DNA of 64,000 bases from Pneumocystis sp. 'macacae' (Eukaryota; Ascomycota; Pneumocystomycetes; Pneumocystales; Pneumocystaceae). This document shows positions 11,401 through 22,175 of the stretch, piece after piece. Location: positions 1 through 64,000 of the forward strand of contig CM030721.1 in NCBI GenBank assembly GCA_018127085.1. The letters run 5' to 3'. Positions within the stretch are counted from its first letter, which is position 1, and the number at the start of each line of letters is the position of its first letter. The translations under genes and the position numbers were made by a program. The notes under the pieces are model-generated. The model worked only from the letters and a program-made list of their open reading frames with translations, was not told the DNA's origin and did no database searches.

Positions 11401-11456
11401 GCTACTTGCGCCCGCCTCTTGACCGCCCGCGCCACTGCCCATGCGGAATCCTGCAA
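8442..11456 (-). CDS. msg: Major surface glycoprotein, msg-I (Msg-A1) type, leaderless donor copy
   Basis: Single-exon frame of about 1,000 codons, collinear with the neighbouring msg-I gene over its whole length. Shared landmarks are the junction element (VARAVKRRAQVAQ, bases 11397-11435), the CYQKKRDEVADEVLMRALAG unit near residues 140-165, the PPGS.FDPTRPEPT segment, the GWGRRGRRQYALGCVAPN segment, the Thr/Ser tract and the GPI-type tail ending VLLGMVISVMI. The two proteins differ mainly by scattered substitutions and small insertions, typical of antigenic variants. The frame opens after an in-frame TAA without any ATG; the listed start is TTG. The sequence before the element (TTGCAGGATTCCGC) recurs before the degenerate element of the pseudogene at 17.8 kb. 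No leader or promoter is visible, so it is inferred to be an unexpressed donor unless recombined. Confidence 0.92.
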   Translation of the reverse strand: MQDSAWAVARAVKRRAQVAQNDEIEEEHILALIVKNDLEEDKCKNKLKEYCELLKNAVIEDKEIHEKLEGLCENKKREAKCKELKKNVEAKCTTFEKKLKTAAKKAISELIDNDCKENEKQCLFFEAACSNKLKNDCSTLRTNCYQKKRDEVADEVLMRALAGNLKDDNTCKNKLKEVCPELGQESDELTRKCINLESTCTSLVAAAKEKCKSLKTEVDTILTTNKLQENGLSLLEKCYFYEKNCETDKPKCSNLKEKCKTAGIVYIPPGSEFDPTRPEPTLAEKIGLEELYKEAAADGVVIGRALEGDIVDLLVFLSGTDKFDDQQCKKVLTDKCNSIEHLEKNIKELCDDKGGYENKCQEYEEKFKSKNTSLIRKLENGDFQEDIMLWSELPDFLTENDCTQLQSVCFYYESQTSFEKRCNNVKAACYKRGLDALASEALEVALRGKFYDKTENSPEILLKELIKACKELKNTRKELFVLCMHPIETIAMLLEDLDTKANLLKEHLDEKRDFPTRQHCKDLEKKCTGLEQDSKQIQWPCRTLKHHCTRLGVAERLEEVLLKEKVEDLDKFDSCVKTLNEKCRGWGRRGRRQYALGCVAPNVTCTYLTQNVESKCALLKTRIEKNKVIDEVKKEDKRESICERWMPFCSRFMSSCKDLTSADDKYCKGLETQCKTIIKRLELEEELLDELKGSLNKKEECKKKLDRYCTEWANAKNELKTLCTDKPTKNNKSDDDFRNELCSKLVERLRSLCPEFEKKLAKAKEELEEKEKEYEGVKEKAKKAMEAANLVLVTTKKPDNKAENQAAAAVSNTAKGETQFRLVRRNAAEKAHVTEKELEAFDLVSQSFSLYVELKEECEDSLRKCGFEEECKKYKDTCKTVKRICTGLKPLEIKSQGIIIKNTTTMIIETETIGPDGKKTVSEQCKSIQTTDTWITRTSTHTSTSTSTSTITSTVTLTSTRRCKPTKCTTGDEAGDVHPSGGLKMTGWGVIKGVLLGMVISVMI
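11397..11435 (-). promoter_or_regulatory. Conserved recombination junction element (CRJE-like), msg-I copy 2
   Basis: 39-bp block matching 8075-8113 at 37 of 39 positions and encoding VARAVKRRAQVAQ. Directly upstream (11436-11462) is CTTGTTTTGCAG followed by GATTCCGCATGGGCA, which resembles a splice acceptor and is shared with the broken copy at 17,822-17,850. Confidence 0.8.
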
Positions 11457-12006
11457 AACAAGGTCTTAAAGTATGGTACACTTCTATTTCATTTTGCTTT
11501 CATTGGAACGCCAAGAAATAGTGAGATTTTCATATTCCTCAAAAAAACAAGTAATCCCATGCTATCCCAGCACTAATTACTACTCTTGTGCACCCTTTTA
11601 ATCAATGGTGAGTAGAATTTGGAAATATCCAACTGAAAAACCAAAATCTTCTGATTCGACAAGGTTGAACGTTAACTTTAAAATACAATTCTTAGTTTTA
11701 TAAAATAATAATTATTCAAAGAAACCACAACGTGATTCAAAAGAATAAACTTGAAACTGAGGGCTCACTAGTTAGGCACGAGGCGAGCTTGGGACTGTCT
11801 AAATGACTAGTATTCTATTCAATGTCCAGCATTCCATATCTATGTTGAAAGCATGTTCTAAATATTTATATTTTTATATTGCATATCTATATTCCCTCTA
11901 GGAATCATTTTTAAATTATTTTCTAATTCCCTAATTTTATAGCCCAATACAAATGCTCATTATTTTCTTTTAGTTTTTAACCCAATGCAAATGCTCATTA
12001 TTCCCT
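11457..12006. other. Intergenic, 550 bp
   Basis: Moderately AT-rich spacer between msg-I copy 2 and the next Msg gene. I see no gene, RNA or clear repeat; it holds the 3' flank of the downstream gene and the 5' flank of msg-I copy 2. Confidence 0.5.
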
Positions 12007-15000
12007 TTAAATCACAATAAAAGCCCCCATTACCCATATAACAATATTCATTACTGTCAACCCTGATATCTTCGTCCCCGCGCTCGGCACTTCCGTATCT
12101 GCTCCACCTGTTTCTGGCTCTTTTGTTCGTATATCTTCCGTTGTACACGGCACTGGCTTGCATTTCTGTGTAGATGTTGTCACTGAAGTATGTGTCTTTG
12201 TCTTTCTAGAGACCGATTTGCTTGTCACCCAGGTTGTCTTTGAATCGATTACCACGCAGATCCCATCTTTCATCGTTACAGTGGGCTTTGGTTTGTCACC
12301 CGTCATGGTCGTTGAGTCTGTAACCGTTACGGTCAAGACAGACGTTTCTGTTGGAGACACTGCTTTAGGCAATACAAATGCCTTACAATGCTCGCGTATT
12401 TCCTGGCATGGATTCTTAAAATTAAGGCAATCATCCTCAAACGCACACTCTTCGATAAAATGGCCACAGATATCCTTGGCCTCCAAGTACAGCTCTAGAA
12501 CCAGAGACATCAGATCAAATGCGAGTCCATGACGCACAGATGACTCTATATCCAGATCGTCTCGACGCACAAGTCTGATGTAAGCCGTGACATTGCCACG
12601 TGCGGCAAGGCGATGATTCTGCTCCCGACCTGCTGTCTGGGAAACTACTAATAACAAACCTGAATCGCTAGCGGCTTTTTCGGCCTGCTCTTTAGTTTCT
12701 TTAAATTCGGCTACCCTATCTTTCAAATCTTTAACAACTTTATTCAGCTTAACTGGCAAATTATTGCACAATATTTCTGCCCATTTAACGAACTTGACGC
12801 AAATTTTATCCCTCATGTCATCTTTGTTATATTCGTCGCATGAATCTTCAAGCGTTTTATTTGATTTTGCTGAGCTTGTGCAGTAGTCCTTCAGTCGGGT
12901 AGTGCACGCATCTTTGCTTGCTAGAGAACCCCTTACATTGTACATCAGGGCTTTCAGTAAGGGAAACTTGTCGCGAAATGTCTTGCAGTTTCCTTTGAGT
13001 TTCACACACAGTCCATCTCCATTATTGTCTTGCTTCAGTTTATCAGGGCAGTTTCCCATGAGCATATCGCAGTATTTCTCCCAAAGAAAACAAACATTAT
13101 CACTTTCTTCAGTGTTTCCTGATTGCCCGACAACATTTTTTATTTCCATATTCTGCTCAAGTGCAGAGCAATGGTTTTGTACATCCTCGCGTATTCTAAG
13201 ACACGTTTTGTAGTGTGCTACACATGTAAGACTAAACGGACTCATTTCCCTCATAAACCATCGAGGACACTTTATCTCTAAATATCTTGTGCAGTTATCA
13301 ACCGTTGCCAAAACGTCACTATTTTTACTCAACAAAGCGTCTTTCAATTTCTGCGCATTTCTCAGATGAGCACAATTCCTTCTCAATGTGCTGCAAGGTG
13401 CATTAAGCTCTTCGAAATCCTTTGACAGATTCTCGCATTCTTTCTCCAAAACAATACAATCTTTTTCTTCTGGATAATCCCTCTTTTTACCCAAAATAGA
13501 GTATAATTGGGAACTTCTTCTTCCAAGACCCCACATAAGTTCTTCGCACGTTTCTTTTGGTTTCAAACACATTGAAAGCAAATCTATACTGTCGTTTCTA
13601 ACTTTTTGACACCTTTCTACAAGTTTTACTGCACATTTCTTAACCCCATCTGAAGTCCAATCATGAAGAAACCCAAATAATTCTTCCAGTAATACTTCTT
13701 TTGCTAAATTGAAAAGCTGTGCTCTAGAATATGCCGCTTTCAGAGTTCCACAAGCATCCAGGAAATCAGCACCGCAATGTGATTGCAGGTAATAGCATTT
13801 TGAAATAAGATCTGCATACACTTTTTCATGAATCATTTCAGATAGTCTATCCGAAGTATAAAACATATTTTTAGCTCCATTTTTTAATTTAAATAATCCT
13901 TTTTGTTGAAGAGTTAATCGAAAAGAATCACATTCTCCTTTTACAGTATTGTTTATTTGTTTACATACTTCAGTATGATTAGTCTTACTACATAAATCCC
14001 CTAGTTCTTTTAAATGGCGAAAAGCGCAGTTTCCTAGATAATAAGTACATCTCGATATTTCCTCATTACTTGGATTCGTATTATGATATGCTAATAGCAA
14101 AAAACGACGAATTTCTGGAAACGAAAGTTTAACGTTTAAGATACCCATAGCTTCTGCTTCAGCAAAAAGCCGATCAAGACCTATTTTCTCTTGAAGTGTA
14201 GGTGGAAATTTCAATGGGTCAAAAAGATGAGTATGGGGGGGGGGGGGGGAATACACGATATTTTCCCCTTTACAATCGTTTCTAAGCTCCATACATTCCT
14301 GTTGTACCAGATCCTTACAGTTTGGTGAGTGGAAGTAACATTTCTCAAGAAGAGAGTGACAATCCTTTTCTAATTTATCACTATTTTCAAGCACAGTTTT
14401 GATATCTTTCTCAAGAGATTCGCAGATTTTTTTTTCTCGAACAGGAAGAACTTTACATATATGTTTTTGAAGGAAACAATACCAGAATAAATAATAGTTT
14501 TCCCCTGCTAACACCGGGCAAAAGTCAGGAATTTTTGCATTACACGCTTTTTCAGTTTCCAAATTCCGGACAAGGGCCCTTGAAAGGGCTTCATACGTTA
14601 GAGTTTCAAGTATAGCTTCATGACATTGTTCATCTAAACTATCGCAGAGAGAACGAAAACTCGTGAATTCCCGAAAAATTGTATATTGAACATGAACATA
14701 ATTACATTGGACTTTGTTTAAAGTAAATTCCGCAGAAGTAAGACTACTAGAAAGATCCAAAAGAAAGCTTCTAGCATTTCCAGACACATTAGTGATCTTA
14801 GTTTTGAGATCAGTGCATTTTTGTTTTGCTTCTTGACAAAATTCCTCTAATGCAGGGTGCAAATCCTTTGGCTCTAGACCCATACCTCTTAAATTCTTAC
14901 AGTATTCTTCTAATTTTTGCTCACATTGATCATCTATTGAATTTTTCCCCAAAATCAAAGCCAAAATCTGCTCCTCACTGGGTAAAAAATATTAACTTTG

Positions 15001-15212
15001 TACATTTTGTTCCTGTTTAAATGTTTATATACCCTAATAAATTTATTGATGCATCTGGTGGGTCCAATGATCCATCTAGTTTTTTTGATGCAGAATATCT
15101 TTTATGAAGAACTAAAAAAATTAAAAAGAAGAAAAAGAAAAAATGCAATACCAATATTTTTCGAGAAAGCATGTGCTATGCCAAGAAACCCGGCTAGCAC
15201 AAATGCTTTCAT
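12007..15212 (-). CDS. Msg-family surface glycoprotein with own leader (Msr / Msg-A3 type), three exons
   Basis: By hand: exon 1 15152-15212, exon 2 15033-15111, exon 3 12007-14977, with introns of 40 and 55 nt (GT..AG). Phases 1 and 2 fit exactly and give 1,036 residues. Exon 1 starts MKAFVLAGFLGIAHAFSKN, a signal peptide. Exon 2 encodes about 26 residues including HKRYSASKK, a dibasic site. Exon 3 begins EEQILALILGKN and carries the Cys/Leu Msg repeats. The tail has a Thr/Ser region and a hydrophobic end (MNIVIWVMGAFIVI), consistent with GPI anchoring. Unlike the msg-I genes it has an ATG, signal peptide and probable promoter, so it can be expressed in place. A run of 15 C in the coding strand (bases 14235-14249) near residue 290 encodes SPPPPH and could slip. 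Function beyond surface glycoprotein is unknown. Confidence 0.87.
14235..14249 (-). repeat. C15 homopolymer inside Msg coding sequence
   Basis: Fifteen consecutive C on the coding strand encode Ser-Pro4-His at a position where msg-I proteins have PPGS. At this length the gene is in frame; gain or loss of one base would truncate the protein at about 30% of its length. A related C10 tract occurs in the pseudogene at 17,008-17,017. Confidence 0.85.
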
Positions 15213-15290
15213 TTATAATGGCAATAAGCAACAGCTTTCATAAAAAATGTTTCATATTTGAGTGAGAATGTAGAAACGATTCTCGTTAAA
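15213..15290 (-). promoter_or_regulatory. Shared promoter module upstream of leader-bearing Msg gene, copy 1
   Basis: The sequence upstream of the ATG (plus strand GGCAATAA, then TTCATAAAAAATGTTTCATATTTGA) recurs at the same place upstream of the Msg gene at 22,088 and the pseudogene at 27,399. Conservation in otherwise diverged AT-rich DNA suggests a promoter or 5' UTR that travels with the leader exon. Confidence 0.5.
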
Positions 15291-16760
15291 TATCGGATAC
15301 ACGATAAAATTACTTGATATAGAATAAAAATAAATATTATTTTTTTAGATTTAAATGTTTCAACTTCTCATTGAGTTCTTATTTTTAGGCATGTAAATTT
15401 TTATAAATTTTTTAAAGTAAAATAAAAATTTTAAATGATATAATTTTATTACTAATAATTTAATATTTATAACTTTTACTACTTTTTATTATTATTTCTT
15501 GTCTTTTAATGTATTTATAGACACATATATATTATAATTTTTATTTAATTTAGCTTTACTAGATTTTATAAAATCTTTTAGAAAAATAGCTAAAATTTTC
15601 ATTATTTATTTTTTATTCAGAATTATTTCATGCATTTAATTATTCATTGATCATTTTATTTATTTTTTGTATTTGGTTTTGAATTAAAATTCAAATTTAA
15701 AGCTATACAGATGATATTGTTTCGTATTTTTCTTAAATATATTGTTTATTTTTTGCTTTTATAAAGTTCAAATTATAAAAATATTTATTTAGATACTGAT
15801 CATTGCTGTTTTTGAATTTCATTGATTTCTTCATATGCTTTAGTTTTAATCTATATTTTTTATTTTCATAAATTATTTTACATTTTATATCTTAATCTTC
15901 CTAAAGTTAAGATTTTAGATATTGTCATAATATAAAATATTCTATTTTATGAACCATCATCTTACATATCTTATATTTTTTAGAATGATAATTATAGATA
16001 TATCTACAAAGTTTTTCATAAAATTAAAATGCATTATAATATATATATAATTAAAAACAAATCATATAATGATTGTTTGATCTTTAAAATGTGCTCTATT
16101 TTTTATGCTTGAATTTCTTTGTGGATAAAAGTGTGGAATAAACCTGAGGCAAATGTAAACGTGAAGAAATGGAAAATACAATATAAAAGGCATCAATAAG
16201 AGAGCGATTATGTGAAGAATATAAAGCAATTAAATAGAAAGTGTGTATATTTTTATAAGATATATTTTATATTCATCCAGAAGAAACTATATTTTAAATT
16301 TTTATCAAGAAATGCTTTCATTGATTAGAACAAGTTTAAGAGATTAGTTTCAAATGAACTCCGCTATCCAGAATTTTCTGAATGCAATAATATTCAAAAT
16401 TTTGTTAGTTTTTATATTTAAAAATAGCTTTTAACTTTAAAAAGTAGAGTGTAATTCCAGATTATATTTATGATAAAAAGAAACAAGTTTAATAGAAATC
16501 CGTTATGAATCAACCCTGTTTTTGGTAATTAAATTTCGACTTAGTTTTTTCACAAGATAATTGTTTTGTTTTGAATGTTCATATTTTATTGTATTTTTGA
16601 AGAATTTGCCTCTTGAGTTGTTAAATTAAAAAGCAACAAATAATTCCTTTAGTAACATTACTAAAATCATGCTCCGCTAAAAAGTAAAAAGTAAAACCAA
16701 ATTGTATTCTATTTAAAGGACATAGCTCATCCTTTCAAGATAAAACCTGCTCAAGTTTAG
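15291..16760. other. AT-rich intergenic, 1.5 kb
   Basis: Very AT-rich and without believable genes. The first several hundred bases (to about 15,600) resemble the DNA upstream of the gene at 22,088 (22,150-22,560), for example TTGAGTTCTTATTTTTAG followed by CATGTAAA, so the duplication includes spacer DNA. Confidence 0.5.
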
Positions 16761-16762
16761 AA

Positions 16763-17850
16763 TCAAATTGACTTCATAAGCATAGGCTTTTTAGGCTTAT
16801 AGCCATTAAGACATGTTTTTCGTAATGTTGTGCAATTATGAGTAAGATCTCTAAAAATAGTAGATAAACTATTACATTCTGAAAAATAATATGCACATTC
16901 TGTTAAAGTACGATTCCCATCTGTATAGTTGAAGCTCCATACTAAATCTTTGTGTCTCCAGGAAAAATCATAAAGTAATCTTGTAAATAGGTCACTGATG
17001 AAAGTGTGGGGGGGGGGTACTTGAGGTGGGACGTAAGCACCATCTAAAAAGTATTTCATTAGTTGCTCCAAATTTGGCACATGCATTTTCAATAGGTTTA
17101 TTTACGCTAGACCAGCTGGTCGATTCATTTTCAAAATTAAAAACATCTAAATCAAGGGATGGTGATTCTTCTTTGAGTTTCTTCCAAAAACTATTCAAGT
17201 TGGACCTTTTTGTACCCACTGTATGGCATAAAGCCCTTAGATTAACGCATATATCTTTAATACCAGAACAAAGACGTCCAAGATACTTTCTTGTTCTGCC
17301 AGTGAGAAAACTCTCTTGAGTGTGTTTCTACATGCATTATCATTTTCAAAATTCCCAGTAAGCGCCCTCAAAAAAGTATCCTCTGCTACCTCCTCACGCT
17401 TCTTTTAACAACTGATTTTTAATTCAATATATTTATTTTTAAGTTCATTAGGAGAAGCTTCTTCCAAAAACAGAGATTGTTCATTAGTCTTTTTACAATC
17501 CTCATATGTCAATGCTGAAATAGCTTTTCCAGGTACTTTATCAAATTCCGCTTTAAATTTAGTAGATTTTGCCTGAATATTAGTTTTCAATCCTCTGCAT
17601 TTTTGTGCTGTAGTATCTTCTTTACACGTTTTTTTTAGTTTTGGATAAACATTAATATTTTCATCTATTTCTTTCAAGATTTTGCAGTATTTTTTAAGAC
17701 TTGTTTTACATTTTTTACTTCTATTATCTATTTCTTCTTTTAGAATTAAAGCCAGAAGAATCTCTTGATCATCATATACTCCTTCCACTGCTTGTGCCTG
17801 TTTATCAACCGTATGCATCACTTCCCAAGCGGAATCTTGCAGAACAAGGG
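16763..17850 (-). pseudogene. Broken msg-I-like gene, 5' third only
   Basis: The 5' part (17,405-17,821) encodes an Msg N-terminus with LLALILKEE and CKTSLKKYCKIL segments. It is preceded by a degenerate junction element (VMHTVDKQAQAVEG in place of VARAVKRRAQVAQ) and the same upstream CTGCAAGATTCCGC as msg-I copy 2. The frame stops at a TAA inside the sequence equivalent to CYQKKREEVAE; the following bases (to about 17,330) still encode KKREEVAEDTFLRALTGN. Later pieces sit in other frames. After a C10 tract (17,008-17,017) comes HTFISDLFTRLLYDFSW and a Cys-rich piece ending at 16,763, similar to the middle of the 12,007-15,212 protein. The distal two thirds and the GPI tail are missing. Clearly non-functional as written, though it could still donate sequence. 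Confidence 0.8.
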
Positions 17851-18865
17851 AATGTGCTTGGTTTTTATTTCATGTATACTTGTTCTATGCCGAGTTTATG
17901 AAGCGTACTTTTGCTGTCATTTCAACTGTTTTGTACGTCCTTTCTCAAGTATAAATATGGTTTAAAAGAATTCTGTTTGCAATAAAAGTATGCATTGAAT
18001 TTTTGTTCTTAAAAGACTTCTGAAACAATATGAGGTTCCTTTAATAGATGTGATACGTTGCTGTAAATTCTGAAAACGAGTCAGAAATATGAATTGGTTT
18101 ATATTTATCAAGAAACAAGGTTCTTTCGAAATGCAGGCTTTCCGTAGTCTTTTAAAAGATTTGGATTTTAAGATATCTTAAAAAATAAAAATACGTAATA
18201 GAAATTTAAGAAAATAAATATCAATTTTAGATAATATTTTTAAAACATTTGCTTTTTAAATTAAATACATAACTATATTTCCCATATTCCAATACATGCT
18301 AATTCGTCTTGCAAATATTCCTTTGAACTCATTAAATTCCTTTTATGAAATGGTTAAATGATGCTAGTAAAATCCATTTTAAAATATTTTTGTATTATTT
18401 TATCCAGCAAATCTAAGTAGTTTCCCGTAAAATCTGGTAAAACGTTTGATAATTGTATTTTCCATGTTATTTTCATATCAAATATTTTCAAAGGGTATCC
18501 TTTATAACTTTTGCTTTAATTCTTGGTTGTGCTTTTGAAAAGGTCATTAGGTTAAATATGTGTGAATGCATAGAAAACAATTTATAAAAAAGTATAACAA
18601 ATACAAGTTGGTTAGATAAAAATATAGGTGAGTGTAATTCAAAATGTATGATGAATTGTTGATGCCATTTCTCCAGTTTTTATTTTTTATTCTCCTTTGC
18701 TTTGTTCTTTTTGTTCAAGTATATAATAAATGTATATTCTTTTCTAGATCCCGTCTACTTCAAATACACATGCCACCTCCTAAACCATGCTTATTCTAAA
18801 TATAGATGCTTTTCTTTAAACCCTGTTCATTTCAAACGCATATGCTTTTTCCGATTTTACTCATT
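17851..18865. other. AT-rich intergenic, 1.0 kb
   Basis: No gene is seen. The part next to the following Msg gene (about 18,745-18,865) holds repeated AAACCATG/AAACCCTG and AAATACACATGC-like pieces that loosely resemble the msg-I 3' flanks. Confidence 0.45.
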
Positions 18866-21800
18866 CTAAACCACGACCGAAATAATCATTACCAGTATTA
18901 GTCCCTTCATCACGCTCCACCCACTCACTCTGATCCCCTCACTCGGTTTTACATCCCCTGCTTCCTCTCCATCCTTCGTCGCGCACTTTGTGGGCTTACA
19001 TTTTCTTGTGGACGTCAATGTCATAGTTGATGTTATGGTAGATGTTTCTGTAGATGTGCGCGTGTATGTTGAGGTACTCGTAACCCACCTGTCTGTTGTA
19101 CGAACCGAGACACACTGTCCTTCTACTGTTACTGTCTTTTGTGTTCCATCTGACCTTGTTTCTGTAACAGTTGTTCTCTCTATAATAGTTCCATTAATTA
19201 TTTCTTTCCCTGAGGACATGAGTTTTAGTGGTTCCAATTTATTGCACGCTTCCTCAATTTTCCCGCATGCATCTTTATATTCAGAACAATCATCTTTGAA
19301 TCCACACTCCAATAATAGATCTTTGCACTCTGCTTTCACTTCTGTATATACCTCCAACGCCTCAGTTGCTGCATCAAATGCCATAGCTTCTCTATCAGTA
19401 ATATTTACATTTGCATCCTTCTGTTGTACATATTCGGATTGATTCTTCTGAACTGCATCTGCATCCAGATCTCTTTTTATGTTTGCATTTACATTATAAA
19501 GTAGAGTCAATCCTGCATTATTTATATGTGTCTTTTGTTTATTTAAAGTCAAAGTAAGTTCTGTAGTTTCTAATGCTTTTTCTGCAATTTCATTCAATTC
19601 TTTAACAGCCTCTACACTCTTTTCTATTTTTGTCGCCATAGTATTTAGTTTCGTGGACAACTCTGTACATCTTTTTTTTATTCGTTTTGCTAGTTTTTCA
19701 CATAGCTCAGTCTTAGCTGTATCATTTTCTGTACCAGTACTATCAATGCAAAAGTTCTTAAATGTATTATTGTTCGTTTTAGTCCAATCTAAACAGTGCT
19801 CATCAAGAGCCGATTTACACTTATCTTTTTTAAGGCTTCCTTGTAACTTATACATAACTTCATTTTCTTTGTTCTGTAACTCGCGATATGATTTACAGTT
19901 TTCTTTTAATTTTTTGCACTTTCCATCATTTCCATTATCTTGCACAAGTTTCTCGCATTTTAATGCAAATCTGTCACAATAGGGTTCCCAGAGGTCACAT
20001 TCTGGCCCTTTATCTGTATTTTCGTCATTTGTTTTTTCCAAAACGTTCATAAAATCCATGTTTTTTTGTAATATAGTACATTCAAACTTAATATCTCTAG
20101 CAATCATCTGGCAGGTAGTGTTTACTTGAATACATGAAGAAATAAACTTTGTTCTTTTTCTTTTAGATAAGTTATTGCATATTTCTGTCACATTTTTTAT
20201 ACATATTTCTAAATCATTCAAATTTTCTGCTTTCTCTTCTAACAAAATCTCCTTTAATTGCTTTGTATTCTTCAAATGACTACATCGTTCTTTCAATGTG
20301 ACGCATGGTAAATCGTTCATTCTTGAATCATGTCCTAGCGTTTCACATTTTTCTTGTAATTCTCTACAGTTCTCTTCATCTGGGAAATCCCTTTTTCGAT
20401 CCAAATCCGTTCTGAATTTCTGACTTTGTATTTCAATATCATATGCAAGCATATCACAAGTCTCCCACGGTCGTAAACAAAAATCCAATGATACAGAGCT
20501 GTCAATGTTAATTATTTTGTTACATATTTTTAACAATCCATCTATGCATGTTTTAAGAACCGTTTCTACTGCTAAATTGTGTAACTTCCCTTTTAATATG
20601 TTTTGAAATATTTGATAGTCTCTCCTAAAAAGACGAATTTTTAAACATGTTGATCTTACATTGATACATGCATTGAATATTTTAATGCCTGTGTCATTAC
20701 AGGGTTTTTCTAAATAAAAACATTTCGATTCCAAATCTATACAAAGTCTTTCATCAAACTCAGTAGGCTGCTTAGTCCATTCTAATATTGCAGAATCTTT
20801 ATTGTCTTCGCTAGTATTTGATAATGACAAACCATGCAATTTTGATTTTAAATCCCTACATTTAGGCTTTAATTCCTCTTTTAAAGTAATACATACATTC
20901 TCTTTAGCTTTATTCATCTTTTTTTTAGTGTCATCATATAAATCCGCCAATTGAGGTAATGAGCTGCAAAGCTCGTGGCATTTTTCAAGGTTGGACTTAC
21001 AATTGTTTAAATCATTAGCTGCGATTAATGTTAAAAGATCGACTGTATCCTTTATTCCTGGTTTCCCAACTTCATCTTCAAATACTTTTTTTATTATTAT
21101 TTTCTCCAGTAATGTGATCTCTTTTCCCATTGGATCAAATATTAGACTAAGAAATGCGTGTCTTGTTTCCTTTTCACATTTTTTTTCTACTTCTTTACAT
21201 AAATTTTCAAGAGTATCATTGCAACTTGATTTGTGAAAATAACAATCTTCAAGTAATGAATTACATTTTTCTTTTAATATTTCGGGATCTTTTATAAATA
21301 CCTCAATATCAGACTTTAAATAGAGACATTTATTTTCTATTAATTTCATAAGTTCACCACATCTATCAGAGGATGTTAAGCAAAATTTCATTAGTTCATC
21401 ACTTTCTTCCATAAACATAGAACATTTTTTATTAATTATTTGTTCACAGGCTCCCTCATTTTTTAAATTATTAGCAAAGACTTTTAAAAGAAATTCTGTT
21501 TTCAAACTATCTCGTGTTTTTTGTCTGCATAATGTTCTTAAATAATTGCATCCCTCTTTAAGTTTTTCAGGATATACTCTTTCTAAAAATATACAGCTAT
21601 CCTGAAGTAAACAGTTTGAGGGAGTTGCTGACCCTCTATTTAAGATACTTTGTAAATTCTCTTCAAGCATTTCATATTGTTCCCCAAGGTTTTCTCCTAA
21701 TTCATCGCATTTTTCATGCAATTTATCTTCTTGACATGCCATTACGAATTGTGGAAAAACCTTTTCTAATGTTTGACTCATATTCTTTGCATTTCTGCAA

Positions 21801-22088
21801 TATTTTTCTAAATTTAATTTACAATAACCATTTATTGCATTTTCTTCTAAGATTAAAGCAAGAGCTTTTGTTTCACTATAAAAAAATTAATTTCATACAT
21901 CCTAGTACTATTCAAAGATCTTCATACTCTATATACAATCCTGAAATTTTGGATGGATTTAGTGAAATAGATCTTTTGTGAACAAATTCTAAAAAATTAA
22001 AAAAGAGAAAAAGGAAAAACACCATACCAATATTTTTTGAAAAAGTGTATGCTATGCCAAGAAATCTGGCTAACACAAACACTTTCAT
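18866..22088 (-). CDS. Msg-family surface glycoprotein with own leader (Msr / Msg-A3 type), three exons
   Basis: By hand: exon 1 22028-22088, exon 2 21937-21988, exon 3 18866-21875, introns 39 and 61 nt; phases 1 and 2 fit and give 1,040 residues. Exon 1 encodes MKVFVLARFLGIAYTFSKN, closely related to the leader of the gene at 15,212. Exon 2 encodes about 17 residues with HKRSISLNPS, again a Lys-Arg site. Exon 3 opens ETKALALILEENAINGYCK and contains the Cys/Leu Msg repeats, a Thr-rich tract (TSTYTRTSTETSTITSTMTL) and a GPI-type tail ending KGLILVMIISVVV. The tail RKCKPTKCATKDGEEAGDVKP is closer to msg-I than to the 12,007-15,212 protein, so the 3' end may have been exchanged. The promoter module matches copies at 15.2 and 27.4 kb. 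Intact and probably expressible. Confidence 0.87.
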
Positions 22089-22175
22089 CTATGATGGCAA
22101 TAAAGAATAATTTTTATAAAAAATGCTTCATATTTGACATTGGAAAGTATCGAAAATGGTTCTCAAAAAATATTG
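22089..22175 (-). promoter_or_regulatory. Shared promoter module, copy 2
   Basis: Plus-strand GATGGCAATAAAGAATAA, then TTTATAAAAAATGCTTCATATTTGACATTGGAAAGTATCG aligns (in short blocks) with the DNA upstream of the gene at 15,212 and the pseudogene at 27,399. Confidence 0.5.

Noticed and set aside
14998..15243. 81-codon plus-strand frame over the leader exons of the Msg gene
   Set aside because: It is antisense to exons 1-2 and their introns, which are supported by splice sites and phase.
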